This document shows positions 1 to 7,602 of a DNA stretch of 64,000 nt, in pieces. Position numbers and translations under genes: made by a program. Origin of the DNA: Antrihabitans spumae. GTDB lineage: Bacteria > Actinomycetota > Actinomycetes > Mycobacteriales > Mycobacteriaceae. The DNA lies in the NCBI RefSeq assembly GCF_043944905.1, contig NZ_JBIMSN010000126.1, positions 1 to 64,000 on the forward strand. The letters are read 5' to 3'. The notes beneath the pieces were generated by a model. That model saw only the letters and a list, made by a program, of their open reading frames with translations. It did not search any database and was not told the origin of the DNA. Numbering within the stretch: the stretch's first letter is position 1; each line of letters begins with the position of its first letter.

Positions 1-4
1 TCCA

Positions 5-52
5 AGGTGGTCCCATGCTAGTGGCAAGCAGGTGGTCCCATCACCCTGGCAA
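5..52. repeat. Tandem 23-bp imperfect repeat, possible insertion-sequence end
   Basis: Two imperfect copies of a 23-bp unit lie at 5-27 and 30-52. Both start AGGTGGTCCCAT and end TGGCAA, and the period is 25 bp. Internal tandem repeats of this size near an element's end are known from IS21-type elements, so this may be an IS terminus running off the left edge. The decayed gene to its right loses its reading frame near this point, which fits an insertion. No transposase is visible, so the assignment is a weak inference. Confidence 0.3.
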
Positions 53-84
53 ATGACATGCTCTGCAGCTCGGCGCGCAGCGCG

Positions 85-319
85 GCACCTGTTCGGTGAG
101 TGCAACAATCGCCAATTCGTAGAAGTGGACCACGAACCATCGCAATCGCTGCTCAGCTATCGCTAGCCGGACCAGGTAGTCGATAGCGAAGATGCACCAG
201 GTCACGACGAGGATCACATCGACAGCGGTCTTCGCCTAACCAGTTGGCTGTTGTAGCACCGAAAATGCGTAGGCCGCCAAAAAGGCAAGTGCGACAGCGG
301 CCATCGGCCACTCCGACAT
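85..319 (-). pseudogene. Decayed ion-channel (voltage-gated K+ channel-like) N-terminal half
   Basis: Reading leftward from an ATG at 317-319 gives a hydrophobic segment (AVALAFLAAYAFSVLQ), then an in-frame TAG at 236-238. The same frame continues with a second membrane segment and the stretch FAIDYLVRLAIAEQRLRW. The order of a TEWP-like start, a first helix, then F-A-x-D-Y-L-V-R-L and a basic loop resembles bacterial voltage-gated potassium channel proteins. The pore and the C-terminal half are missing, and the frame degenerates near the repeat at 5-52. I infer a nonsense-mutated, truncated remnant. The family call is from pattern memory. Confidence 0.45.
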
Positions 320-478
320 CTTCTGCCCCGAATGGGGTTCACGAGGATCGAATATCGTGCACGTCGTCGATCGACCCTGCGCATCGACACGTCAGGTTGC
401 TTGCATTCAGGTCGGGATGTATGAGGCCGGACGCACACCGACCCGATTCGCTGCACGGCGAACAACTCCAAAACGCGA

Positions 479-512
479 AAAGACCCTCCTGCCTGTCGGC
501 GGGAGGGTCTTT
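479..512. terminator. Original host terminator downstream of tRNA-Glu
   Basis: An 11-bp perfect stem (AAAGACCCTCC at 479-489 with its complement at 502-512) is flanked by A and T runs, so it can act in both directions. It touches attL. Before phage integration it would have stood immediately 3' of the tRNA-Glu gene, which is now 43 kb away, so it is best read as the displaced tRNA terminator. Confidence 0.7.
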
Positions 513-563
513 GTTGTAGCCCCGACGGGATTCGAACCCGCGCTACCGCCTTGAGAGGGCGGC
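513..563. other. attL core, 51-bp direct repeat
   Basis: The 51 bases at 513-563 are identical to 43561-43611. They contain the 3' 47 bases of a tRNA-Glu gene in reverse orientation plus four bases beyond it. Identity stops one base outside each end. The left copy is not followed by the 5' part of the tRNA, so it is the leftover host 3' end and marks attL. Confidence 0.93.
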
Positions 564-647
564 CAAAGGTGCAGGCAGACGGGCTATTTGTCGTCTGATC
601 TGCGCCAGGGCTACCGAAGCTTGTTCGTGTTTACCTGGGTTTGTCGT

Positions 648-674
648 TCGAGTGTGGGCAAGAATGTGGGCAGA
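648..674. other. Candidate integrase arm-type site, left arm
   Basis: TGTGGGCA occurs twice here (653-660 and 665-672) within a stretch that is nearly identical to 43467-43492 in the 3' end of the integrase gene. The copies lie 89 bp and 70 bp from their respective core repeats, in the same orientation. In the circular phage genome they would flank the attP core, as arm-type integrase sites do. This is an inference from position and repetition. Confidence 0.4.
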
Positions 675-736
675 GTCAGTCGCGCTGTCGCATACTTGCG
701 GTCGGTCGGGTGGATAGATCGAAGGGGGAAGATGCG

Positions 737-1312
737 TTGACTCTCGAGGAAGATGCAAGGGAGCTTGCGTCGATAGTCGCTGCGAAGGAAATCCTTGCCG
801 ACGCAGAGAAGCGAGTGCGCAATCGAATCCAGATCGCGTTGCGGCGCGGCCAAGTTCGGCCGTGCATCACCGACGAGTCCGGCAACGAGGTCGAGTTGGC
901 CTTGATCACCATCACCAATCCCGCGACCGTTAAGGTCAGCGTCACCGATGCCCACCTTGCTATCCCGTGGGCGGCGGACATGTTCGGCGACAGCGTTGCC
1001 GATCTGCGGTTGACCGAGCAAGGCATGTCGTCGGTTACCGCTTACGCGAAGAAGGAGTACACGGTTGCTGGTAAACCGGCCGTGTTTGCCGAACTACCTG
1101 GAGTCAGGGTGAGTGTCGAGACGGGGCAGCCTCGGATGATGTTTCGCCCAAACAAGGACATCGATTTCATCAGCAGCGTGCGCGATCTGTGGGCATCTTG
1201 CGAGTTACCAATCCCGCATCTCCTTGACGGCCACGTCCATTCGAAAGAATCGCCATTGCCGTTCGAGGCGGCGTGGGATGAGGACGCCTGGCAGAAGAGG
1301 GGGGAATCATGA
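737..1312 (+). CDS. Prophage cargo protein of unknown function next to attL
   Basis: The 191-aa protein starts at a TTG (737-739) preceded by a strong GGGGGA ribosome site seven bases upstream. A longer reading from position 641 has no such site. I do not recognise the family. The sequence looks soluble, with a helical charged N-terminus (EEDARELASIVAAKEILADA) and a mixed C-terminal half. It lies on the strand opposite to all late genes, between attL and the tail end of the prophage, and overlaps the lipoprotein gene behind it by ATGA. That position and orientation suggest expression from the lysogen rather than a virion role. Confidence 0.7.
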   Translation: MTLEEDARELASIVAAKEILADAEKRVRNRIQIALRRGQVRPCITDESGNEVELALITITNPATVKVSVTDAHLAIPWAADMFGDSVADLRLTEQGMSSVTAYAKKEYTVAGKPAVFAELPGVRVSVETGQPRMMFRPNKDIDFISSVRDLWASCELPIPHLLDGHVHSKESPLPFEAAWDEDAWQKRGES

Positions 1313-2097
1313 GAGTTGCAGTTCTGGCCGTCGTCGCGGCCGTAATGCTGATTGCCGGTTGCGGGCAATCAACAGATGGCTCCGCAACTTCATTGGCGAC
1401 GACCATGCCGACGACGGCGACGCTCCCGTCCACAACGACGCCCTCGCCCACGTTAACGACGCCGACCGCCGCGGAATCCGCTGAGTTTTGGTTGCGCATT
1501 GATCGCGAGGGATGGGCGACGATGAACGTATTCCAGACGTACACGGACGGCCAACTTGAGGCAGCCTTCCTCGAACTTAAGCGGATGTTCAAGTCCACCG
1601 AAGCGGGCGGTTGGCATGTCTCGATTGACTGCGGCAACGGCAAGGACGCCACCGGTGGATCCCGTCAAGCAAACGGAACGTTTGCCCTCGATCAACGCGG
1701 CGCCGCTCTGACCGATCTTCCGGTAGGCGGACACAAATTTGAAGCGCTGCCCGCCCGTGATCCATGCCCACCGAATTTGCCTAGTGCACCGTCGGCGTTG
1801 ACAGCCGCCAGTGTCGTCGATGCGATTGCAGCTCAGGGTTTGCCGGTGATCGAACGCAGAGATACCACGGGCCAGGTTTGTGCAAATGCCAACTGCGTCC
1901 AGGTAATCACGACGAAGCAGTTCTCTGTCTACCAGTTCGCCGACCTTGACTCGGCGACCAAGCTGGCATCATCATTCCCGCTGGGATATCAGCGGGGGCT
2001 CATCTTCATTCGGTTCCAGCGAGACGGCAAGAACGCGACCGACCCAGCGCTGATCCCGCAGTATCAGACTGTCCTTGACAGTCTCGTCGACGGCTAA
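1309..2097 (+). CDS. Prophage-encoded lipoprotein
   Basis: The 262-aa product starts with a signal peptide ending in the lipobox LIAGC (lipidated Cys18). A Thr/Ser/Pro-rich linker of about 30 residues follows, then a domain with six more cysteines in pairs (for example around CANANC) that could form disulfides outside the membrane. It overlaps the preceding gene by ATGA, so the two form one transcript ending at the hairpin at 2103-2137. Phage lipoproteins at attachment-site ends often act in superinfection exclusion or lysogenic conversion. That role is inferred here; no homolog is recognised. Confidence 0.8.
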   Translation: MRVAVLAVVAAVMLIAGCGQSTDGSATSLATTMPTTATLPSTTTPSPTLTTPTAAESAEFWLRIDREGWATMNVFQTYTDGQLEAAFLELKRMFKSTEAGGWHVSIDCGNGKDATGGSRQANGTFALDQRGAALTDLPVGGHKFEALPARDPCPPNLPSAPSALTAASVVDAIAAQGLPVIERRDTTGQVCANANCVQVITTKQFSVYQFADLDSATKLASSFPLGYQRGLIFIRFQRDGKNATDPALIPQYQTVLDSLVDG

Positions 2098-2102
2098 CGC
2101 GA

Positions 2103-2137
2103 AACCACCCCGCCCTCACGACGAGGACGGGGCGGTT
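2103..2137. terminator. Bidirectional terminator between cargo and late genes
   Basis: A 15-bp stem with two mismatches (arms 2103-2117 and 2123-2137, five-base loop) sits between the convergent lipoprotein gene and the last late gene. It is placed to stop both transcripts. Confidence 0.75.
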
Positions 2138-2153
2138 CTGTGCGTGCTTGGTT

Positions 2154-2441
2154 CTACGACTCGGGCGTCGGCTCCGGCAGCGGTTCGGGCTCCGGATCGG
2201 CGTCGGCCACGACGTCATCGAGTGCCTGTGCCGAGGCGTCGAGACGGCTGAAGTCGAGCGCTTCACCGGCCTCGACCTGAGCCTTCAGATCGGCGATCGC
2301 GCCGACGATCTCACCCTTCGCCTTGTCGAGCTGGTCGGCAACTGCGTTGAGCTTGTCCTGGTTGGACATGAACATTCCTCTCGTTCGGTAAAGCATGACG
2401 AGCACCGCGCCGGTCAGCACGGTGTCGAGGAGTCGCCACAT
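2154..2441 (-). CDS. Small membrane-anchored or coiled-coil protein
   Basis: A strong GGGAAAGGGG ribosome site precedes the ATG at 2439-2441, giving 95 aa: an N-terminal hydrophobic segment (LLDTVLTGAVLVMLY), a charged helical stretch (SNQDKLNAVADQLDKAKGEI) and an acidic Pro/Glu tail. A second in-frame ATG (the M before SNQDK) has its own GAGAGGA site, so a 71-aa soluble form may also be made. It is the last gene of the late operon, downstream of the esterase. No function is recognised. Confidence 0.7.
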   Translation of the reverse strand: MWRLLDTVLTGAVLVMLYRTRGMFMSNQDKLNAVADQLDKAKGEIVGAIADLKAQVEAGEALDFSRLDASAQALDDVVADADPEPEPLPEPTPES

Positions 2442-2536
2442 GGCGTTCCCCTTTCCCCTCCCGACTCGTGGCCGGGAGCGTGTGTGTGGACCCAGAATGG
2501 CCATAGGCCGAGAGTCGGCGACCGATGCGCTGGTGG

Positions 2537-3766
2537 CTACGCGAGCGGGATAGTCGTCGCCGCCAGCTTCCGCAGCGATTCGAGACCTTGGTAGGACGGG
2601 TGGATTCCGTCGGTGTACATCGACACTGCGTTCGAGTCCTGGTTTGCCAGTGACGTACCGAGCTGGAAGTCGAGAGTCGGGTCCATGCAGGCGACCGCGC
2701 CGAGCGGCAGCTCGTGCAGCCATGCATTGAAGTTGCGCCGGATACCGTTCTTGGTGGCGTCGAACCCGGTACGCGGCAACAACGTCACCAGGATCAGCGG
2801 CACCCGCTTACCCATCTTCGTGAACGCTTTCTCGATCATGTTCACATAGCTGGCTTTGAGTGTGGCCAGGCTGTCACCTGTGTTTATGTCGTTGGTGCCG
2901 TGATGGACGATCAGCGCTTTGTAGTCGGTGGTGGCGAGGTTGTATCGGTCCCATAGGTACGGGTCGAGCAGAGCGTTGTTCCATACCGAAGCCTGGAAGC
3001 CTGCCATTGCCGAGACCGATGCGAGGCAACCCATTTGATCAGCCCAGCGTCGAGGCCACGTACGCCCCATTGGAATGCCGCGGATCGTCGATGTCGACGT
3101 CCCGACCAGTCCGGTGATGCCTTCCATGATCGAGTCACCGAGGAACAGGTATTGATTTCTGGCGGTGAAGGTTTCGTACTCGATGTACCAGCCCAGCGGC
3201 GTATTGGCGCGCAGAGTGCCGCTTGTGGTGACGGTGTCGTCGAGCGCACTGGTCGATGTTGCCCATTGCCAGCACTCACCGACCGAGTTGATGACCGCGG
3301 TCGATGACTCCTGCGTGTAGCCGACCGCGAGAATGTGTTCGCCGTCGAGCTGCTCGGTCGGGTCCGTGAACCATGACGTGAGGTAGTAGCTGCCGTCGCC
3401 GGGAATGGTGAAGTCGCTCGACACCAGCGACACAGCACTGGACGCGACGAAGTTGCCGGTCCGGTTGCCGCCCGTCCGGACGTGCCGACCGACCTTGATG
3501 CCTTTGCCGGTGAGAGCATTGGCCGCGACGAGGTTGCCCTGGTTGAAATTCTGGAAACCCATCCGCCAGCGCGTCGTCGGCTCCGGTACGTCGATAACCA
3601 TCCGCAGACCGCAGTTCGTCAGCGCGGCCGACGAACCGTTCACGGCCGGCCATTGCCCGTTCGGGCCGAAGATGACGCGCTCGGTGTGCACACCACGCAG
3701 CAGGTTCAGCTCGAGGTTGACGAAGTCCCGCGTAGCGAGGTCAAGCCCGGTGTCGTTCCACCCCAC
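2537..3766 (-). CDS. SGNH/GDSL-type hydrolase, tail-associated esterase
   Basis: The 409-aa protein starts at GTG 3764-3766, directly after the stop of the collagen-like gene. The first half of about 190 residues is beta-rich and carbohydrate-binding-like (GDSYY, SWFTDP). The second half carries the SGNH hydrolase blocks: GDSIMEG (nucleophile Ser), an Asn/Gly region, HHGTNDIN and a C-terminal DGIHPS (catalytic Asp/His). SGNH enzymes cleave acyl or acetyl esters. Following two collagen-like fibre genes, it probably acts on host surface acyl groups during adsorption. The substrate is unknown. Confidence 0.85.
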   Translation of the reverse strand: MGWNDTGLDLATRDFVNLELNLLRGVHTERVIFGPNGQWPAVNGSSAALTNCGLRMVIDVPEPTTRWRMGFQNFNQGNLVAANALTGKGIKVGRHVRTGGNRTGNFVASSAVSLVSSDFTIPGDGSYYLTSWFTDPTEQLDGEHILAVGYTQESSTAVINSVGECWQWATSTSALDDTVTTSGTLRANTPLGWYIEYETFTARNQYLFLGDSIMEGITGLVGTSTSTIRGIPMGRTWPRRWADQMGCLASVSAMAGFQASVWNNALLDPYLWDRYNLATTDYKALIVHHGTNDINTGDSLATLKASYVNMIEKAFTKMGKRVPLILVTLLPRTGFDATKNGIRRNFNAWLHELPLGAVACMDPTLDFQLGTSLANQDSNAVSMYTDGIHPSYQGLESLRKLAATTIPLA

Positions 3767-3768
3767 GA

Positions 3769-4353
3769 CTAGCTCAGCTCGTAGACGGTGCCGGTAGTCG
3801 TGTCGAGGTAGAGGTCGCCTGGCACCGAGCCGGACACGCCGTTCGGTACGCCGCCGCCGGTGAACCATTTCGAGCCGCGCGGTCCGGTTGCACCAGTCGC
3901 TCCGGTCGCTCCGTCCGCGCCGGTTGCGCCGGCATCGCCGGTGTCACCTTTGACGCCCTGGGTGCCTTGCACGCCTTGCGGCCCTTGCGCTCCGGCCGGT
4001 CCTTGCGGGCCCCGGAATGCGACGCCGTTGCCGTCCGCGGGGAACGCTGTTCCGTCCCAGATGTATAGCTTCCCGTCCGGTGAGGTGACGATGTAGCCGT
4101 CACCGGCGTCGCTCGGCCCGAGACCGGACGGCAATGCCGCGTAGTTGGCGACCGATCCGGCGATCTCGATTCCCGCGCCGTCCTCACCCGCGACGCCTTG
4201 CGGACCTGCGGGGCCGGTGTCGCCCTGTTCGCCCTGTGGTCCTGCCGGTCCGGTTGCACCCGTTGCGCCGGTCGCTCCTGCTGATCCTGCGGGACCTGCA
4301 TCTCCGGTATCGCCTTTGGGGCCTTTGATGCTGCCCGCTGTTGTCCATGCCAT
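3769..4353 (-). CDS. Collagen-like tail fibre protein
   Basis: The 194-aa protein starts at ATG 4351-4353 after an AGGAG site. It has two blocks of Gly-X-Y triplets (for example GPKGDTGDAGPAG and GPQGPAGAQGPQG) separated by a short globular insert, and ends in a PGDLYLDTTTGTVYEL domain. Collagen-like triplets trimerise in phage fibres, and the terminal domain recurs in the neighbouring gene, where it probably serves as trimerisation foldon. Expected location is the virion tail tip. Confidence 0.85.
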   Translation of the reverse strand: MAWTTAGSIKGPKGDTGDAGPAGSAGATGATGATGPAGPQGEQGDTGPAGPQGVAGEDGAGIEIAGSVANYAALPSGLGPSDAGDGYIVTSPDGKLYIWDGTAFPADGNGVAFRGPQGPAGAQGPQGVQGTQGVKGDTGDAGATGADGATGATGATGPRGSKWFTGGGVPNGVSGSVPGDLYLDTTTGTVYELS

Positions 4354-4355
4354 TG

Positions 4356-4667
4356 TCAGTCTCCTAGTCGATAGACGGTGCCGGTGAGTGTGTCGATGTA
4401 GTAGTCGCCGGGTTTGGACCCGACGACTGTCGTGGGTGCCCCTTCGCCGGACCACCATGCGGTTCCGTCGAATGCGGGACCGGCGGGACCGGCAGGTCCG
4501 ATGGGTCCTTGTGGACCGGGTGGACCAGGGTCGCCGTCGATGCCGATGTGCCCGTCGAGTCCAGGCGGGCCCGGTGTGCCCGGTGTCGGCACGATGATCA
4601 CCGAGTTGCCGCGGCCACCACCGGGTGTCACCGCCGCGCGTTTGGCGTTGACCTTGATGACGATCAT
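4356..4667 (-). CDS. Second, short collagen-like fibre protein
   Basis: This 103-aa protein starts at ATG 4665-4667, overlapping the upstream stop by ATGA. It has an N-terminal basic region, about a dozen Gly-Pro-rich triplets, and a C-terminal domain (WWSGEGAP then PGDYYIDTLTGTVYRL) homologous to the end of the next gene. The pair probably arose by duplication and may form a hetero-trimeric or two-part fibre. Confidence 0.8.
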   Translation of the reverse strand: MIVIKVNAKRAAVTPGGGRGNSVIIVPTPGTPGPPGLDGHIGIDGDPGPPGPQGPIGPAGPAGPAFDGTAWWSGEGAPTTVVGSKPGDYYIDTLTGTVYRLGD

Positions 4668-5032
4668 GTGCGCGGCTTGCCGTCGTAGCGATCGATCACA
4701 CCGTTGACGACCGGGATCTCGGTTGTCGGCGCGCTCGGGTAGGACAGCAGGAACACCCACAGCGTTCGGTTCTTGAACTCGTCCGCGACTTCGGATTCGA
4801 CTTTCACCACCGCATGGTGGTCGGTGATGACTGCTTCGAACCGTTGCGGTAGTGGTTCGGTTTTCACGTCGAGGTATCCGCGCACCCCCGGTTCGTAGTC
4901 GAGTGGCGTCCACACCGGAGGATCTTGCGCGGCGTCGTCGGGGTCATAGCTTTCGAAGTCGACGACGAGATCGCCGTGCCAGCTCACCGGCAGCGGATGA
5001 TTGTCGGGCGGGTCGAACAGCGGTGTCGTCAC
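4664..5032 (-). CDS. Tail-associated protein, LtfC-like beta-sandwich
   Basis: The 122-aa protein starts at GTG 5030-5032, one base after the upstream stop and behind a GAGGTG site. The pattern, with a polar N-terminus (DLVVDFES), then FEAVITDHHAVVKVESEVADEF, then a C-terminal VFLLSYPSAPTTEIPVVNG, resembles the small LtfC/p132/Gp6 beta-sandwich domain proteins of actinophages near tail-fibre genes. I know this resemblance from memory only. A role in fibre attachment is plausible. Confidence 0.6.
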   Translation of the reverse strand: MTTPLFDPPDNHPLPVSWHGDLVVDFESYDPDDAAQDPPVWTPLDYEPGVRGYLDVKTEPLPQRFEAVITDHHAVVKVESEVADEFKNRTLWVFLLSYPSAPTTEIPVVNGVIDRYDGKPRT

Positions 5033-5033
5033 G

Positions 5034-5534
5034 TCAGCACCTCGGGTATGGGTTGGCGGCACGCAGTCGTGCGTTCTTGTCCTGGCGTGCGTTGTTGCTC
5101 GACGTCGTTTCGGCGAACGACTCCAGCAGCGCACGGGACCGTTCAGGCGCATCCGGCGAACCTGGCTGAATACCAAGGAATCCGTTCACGAGGTCGTAGA
5201 CCGCCTGATCGTTTTCCTTGCGAGCGAGGTCGTTGTCGACTGTCACCTCGGCGCGTTCGGCGATGGTGCGCCGGAACTCCGCGTTGCAACCACGCTGAGT
5301 GACGGAGAACTGCACCACGAAAGCTGTTGCGAGGATGAAGAGTCCGGCAAGGACGATCCGGAAAACGCGGCCGGACAGCGGCCCGCCGAACGGGTGACGT
5401 TCCAGCTCCACTTTCAGCCTTTCATCGTCACCAGGCCCATGCACGCGCCGAAACGAAATGAGTTGCCCCACAACAACGCCGAGAACAAACCCGGTCAATG
5501 CTGCGATGAGGACTTCGGGGAAGCTACTTGCCAT
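5034..5534 (-). CDS. Two-helix membrane protein in the lysis region
   Basis: This 166-aa protein has two clear membrane segments (about residues 6-28 and 58-80) and a long charged C-terminal domain with a Gln/Arg-rich helix. The ATG at 5532-5534 lies within the 3' end of the preceding holin-like gene. Its position directly after holin candidates suggests a lysis-accessory or spanin-like role in the envelope. No family is recognised. Confidence 0.7.
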   Translation of the reverse strand: MASSFPEVLIAALTGFVLGVVVGQLISFRRVHGPGDDERLKVELERHPFGGPLSGRVFRIVLAGLFILATAFVVQFSVTQRGCNAEFRRTIAERAEVTVDNDLARKENDQAVYDLVNGFLGIQPGSPDAPERSRALLESFAETTSSNNARQDKNARLRAANPYPRC

Positions 5535-5766
5535 CGCTATCACCGTCTTTCGGGGTGGCGTTGTCGTCACCGGAGTCGTCCTTGGGGTGCTTCGCCTTGT
5601 TGTAGAGGCTGACGAAGATGCCGATGATGGCCATCATCACGAGGTTGAGTTCAGGCGGCGGCTGGTAGCCGGCACGCCAGATCGGTGCGAGGTAGCCGAT
5701 CAGCCACACCGCTGTGACGGTGACGGCAAGCACCGCGAACAGTCGGGCCATAAACCGCTCGTCCAT
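5524..5766 (-). CDS. Holin candidate (80 aa, two membrane helices)
   Basis: The protein has two hydrophobic segments (LFAVLAVTVTAVWLIGYLA and LVMMAIIGIFVSLY) separated by a short turn and ends in a highly charged Lys/Asp tail, the usual architecture of class II phage holins. The start at ATG 5764-5766 follows a strong GGGGAAAGGGG site. It lies two genes behind the endolysin. Either this gene or the neighbouring 138-aa gene may be the pore-former and the other its partner. Confidence 0.65.
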   Translation of the reverse strand: MDERFMARLFAVLAVTVTAVWLIGYLAPIWRAGYQPPPELNLVMMAIIGIFVSLYNKAKHPKDDSGDDNATPKDGDSDGK

Positions 5767-5803
5767 GAACCACCCCTTTCCCCACGCTCAAAGTTGTCAT
5801 TGC

Positions 5804-6220
5804 TCAGCCCTTGGGCGGGTTGACGATTCGTTGCACGTACGCCGCGCCGGCCATGATCGCCGCGCCGGATACGGTGCCCGCGATGACTTTCCAATCCTCG
5901 CCCGATGTGAGGTCGACACCGCCACCATTGAATGCCGTTGCCAGCGCTGTGAAGATCGCGACGAGTACCGTCGCGATGCCGCCTTGCACGATCGTCCGCA
6001 GCGCGCGTGACTTCGCATCCTTCGCTGGCGGCACCGCTTCGATGACCGGTTCGAGTTCGACAGGGGCGAGCAGCTCGTCGATCCGCTGCAGCGCTTCCGC
6101 TTGTGCTGCCTGCACCGCATCAGCAACCCGCGCTTCGACTTCACCGAGTACTCGAGCGGTCACGCTTTCGGTGACCTCGCGCGCGATGATGTCGAGCGGA
6201 TTGGTCAACGGCGCGGTCAC
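5804..6220 (-). CDS. Holin candidate (138 aa) directly after the endolysin
   Basis: An amphipathic helical N-terminal half (about residues 15-60, alanine-rich coiled coil) is followed by two membrane segments (IVQGGIATVLVAIFTALATAF and VIAGTVSGAAIMAGAAYVQ). GTG 6218-6220 overlaps the endolysin stop by GTGA, so translation is coupled to it. The position and topology match actinophage holins. The coiled-coil N-terminus is longer than in minimal holins. Confidence 0.7.
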   Translation of the reverse strand: MTAPLTNPLDIIAREVTESVTARVLGEVEARVADAVQAAQAEALQRIDELLAPVELEPVIEAVPPAKDAKSRALRTIVQGGIATVLVAIFTALATAFNGGGVDLTSGEDWKVIAGTVSGAAIMAGAAYVQRIVNPPKG

Positions 6221-7584
6221 TTCGAACCGATCTGCGCGAGAGTCGCCTTCGCGCCCGCGTCGCCCTTGGCCGCTTCTCGCTTGACGAGGTCCACCGCCCA
6301 GCCGACACCCTTCACCGCTTCGCGTTCGACGTGTTCCTCGTGGATGCGGGCGTCGATGTTGAGCACGAACCCGGCGAGAGTGTCGACCGGCTCGTTGTCC
6401 TTGCGGTACTTCGAACGCGACGGGAACTTCTTGCCGAGCTCTTCGTCTGCCTTGGACATGAGTGCCTCCTCGAGATTGGGGATTCCTGCGAACAGCGCGG
6501 CGAGGTGGAGCTCGGTGCCGCGGTATGCGTTGACGTCGATCTGTTGGCCGGCCACGCTCGCCGATTCGGAGAACTGGAGGATGGCAACGTCTTTGCCGCC
6601 GATCGGGGCCCAGCCCTTGTAGTTGTCGCCGGGGTAGAGCTGCGATGCGAATCCGCCACCGTTGACGTAGTCGCTGTTCCAGATCGGCACCGGCAGACCG
6701 GACAGGTCCGGTGCACCCATGCGTCCCTGCCAGTACCAGCGCGGCAGATAGATCGGCAACAGTCGGAAGCCCCGCGCCTGCAACGCATTCACGCGAGCGA
6801 GTAGGTCGCCGATGTTGCCGTTGCGGTCGAGGTCTTCGTAGTCGATCTGCAACGGGAAGTCGGTGCCGCCAGCGTGCGCGAGCGTCGCGTCAGCTTCCGC
6901 GTCGGGATTGGTGCCGACCTTGCAGAACACGTAGCCACCCCACCGGTCGCGGAAGTGCTGAGCCATCTGCTCGCGAGCGCGCGGCCAGTACGGGTCGCGC
7001 CAGGTGCCTTCGGTGATCTTGTGCGTCGCGAAGGTGAAGCCCTCAGCGCGGGCGCGGGCGAAGTCGAAGTTGCGTTGATGGTTGGAGACGTCGATGCCGA
7101 ACTGCGTCACGGATTCCCCTTGCGTCGGTTCGGTAGTCGGTGTCTCGCCGGGATAGGTCGCACCTGATAGCCATGGCAGCGGGTCGAGCCGATCAGGACC
7201 GGGCTGCGACCACACTGAGCGGTGCAGCTCTAGGTGTAGGTGCGGTGCGACTCCGCCGTTGGTGTTGCTGTCGGGGTTGATCCGGGCGATCCGTTGGCCT
7301 GCTTCGACGCGCTGCCCTTGCCGCACTTCCGGGATGACGTGGCCGTACACCGTCGTGCCGCTGCCGTCAGCGGTCGGATGATCGACGACGACCCACTGCC
7401 CGAAGCCCGATGCGGGACCGACCATCACAACCGTGCCGCCCTGGCACGCGAAGACGGGCAGTCCACCCGATCCGCCGTCGCGGCCGAAGTCGGTGCCCCA
7501 GTGCGTGCCGGGGTAGGGGTCGGTGCGGTAGCCGAATCCGCTCGTCACTGTGAAACCGCGCGCGAGTGGGTAGAAACGAGGCAT
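6217..7584 (-). CDS. Endolysin: M23 peptidase plus GH25 muramidase
   Basis: This 455-aa lysin A carries two catalytic modules. Residues about 10-125 are an M23 zinc endopeptidase (His28 and Asp32 in HWGTD, His82, and His115/His117 in HLH), cutting peptidoglycan cross-links. Residues about 162-370 are a glycoside hydrolase 25 muramidase (FGIDVSNHQ with Asp165, and the DYED motif). The last 80 residues are helical, charged and unrecognised, and have their own in-frame start (see 6457-6471). ATG 7582-7584 follows a GGAG site. It acts on the cell wall at lysis together with the holins immediately downstream. Confidence 0.93.
   Translation of the reverse strand: MPRFYPLARGFTVTSGFGYRTDPYPGTHWGTDFGRDGGSGGLPVFACQGGTVVMVGPASGFGQWVVVDHPTADGSGTTVYGHVIPEVRQGQRVEAGQRIARINPDSNTNGGVAPHLHLELHRSVWSQPGPDRLDPLPWLSGATYPGETPTTEPTQGESVTQFGIDVSNHQRNFDFARARAEGFTFATHKITEGTWRDPYWPRAREQMAQHFRDRWGGYVFCKVGTNPDAEADATLAHAGGTDFPLQIDYEDLDRNGNIGDLLARVNALQARGFRLLPIYLPRWYWQGRMGAPDLSGLPVPIWNSDYVNGGGFASQLYPGDNYKGWAPIGGKDVAILQFSESASVAGQQIDVNAYRGTELHLAALFAGIPNLEEALMSKADEELGKKFPSRSKYRKDNEPVDTLAGFVLNIDARIHEEHVEREAVKGVGWAVDLVKREAAKGDAGAKATLAQIGSK
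6457..6471 (-). promoter_or_regulatory. Internal ribosome site and start inside the endolysin gene
   Basis: GAGGAGG followed by five bases and an in-frame ATG (residue 376, then SKADEE) lies inside the endolysin reading frame. It would yield an independent 80-aa C-terminal protein. Internal starts producing free C-terminal domains are known for several endolysins, including the mycobacteriophage Ms6 lysin. Here the evidence is the near-perfect ribosome site only. Confidence 0.5.
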
Positions 7585-7602
7585 GACAACTCCGATCGGC
7601 CG

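Noticed and set aside
244..554. Short plus-strand frames in the left host flank
   Set aside because: They are short, lack ribosome sites, and overlap the terminator and att core.
641..736. Longer N-terminus for the first cargo gene, starting at 641
   Set aside because: It would overlap the candidate arm sites. The TTG at 737 has a much better ribosome site.
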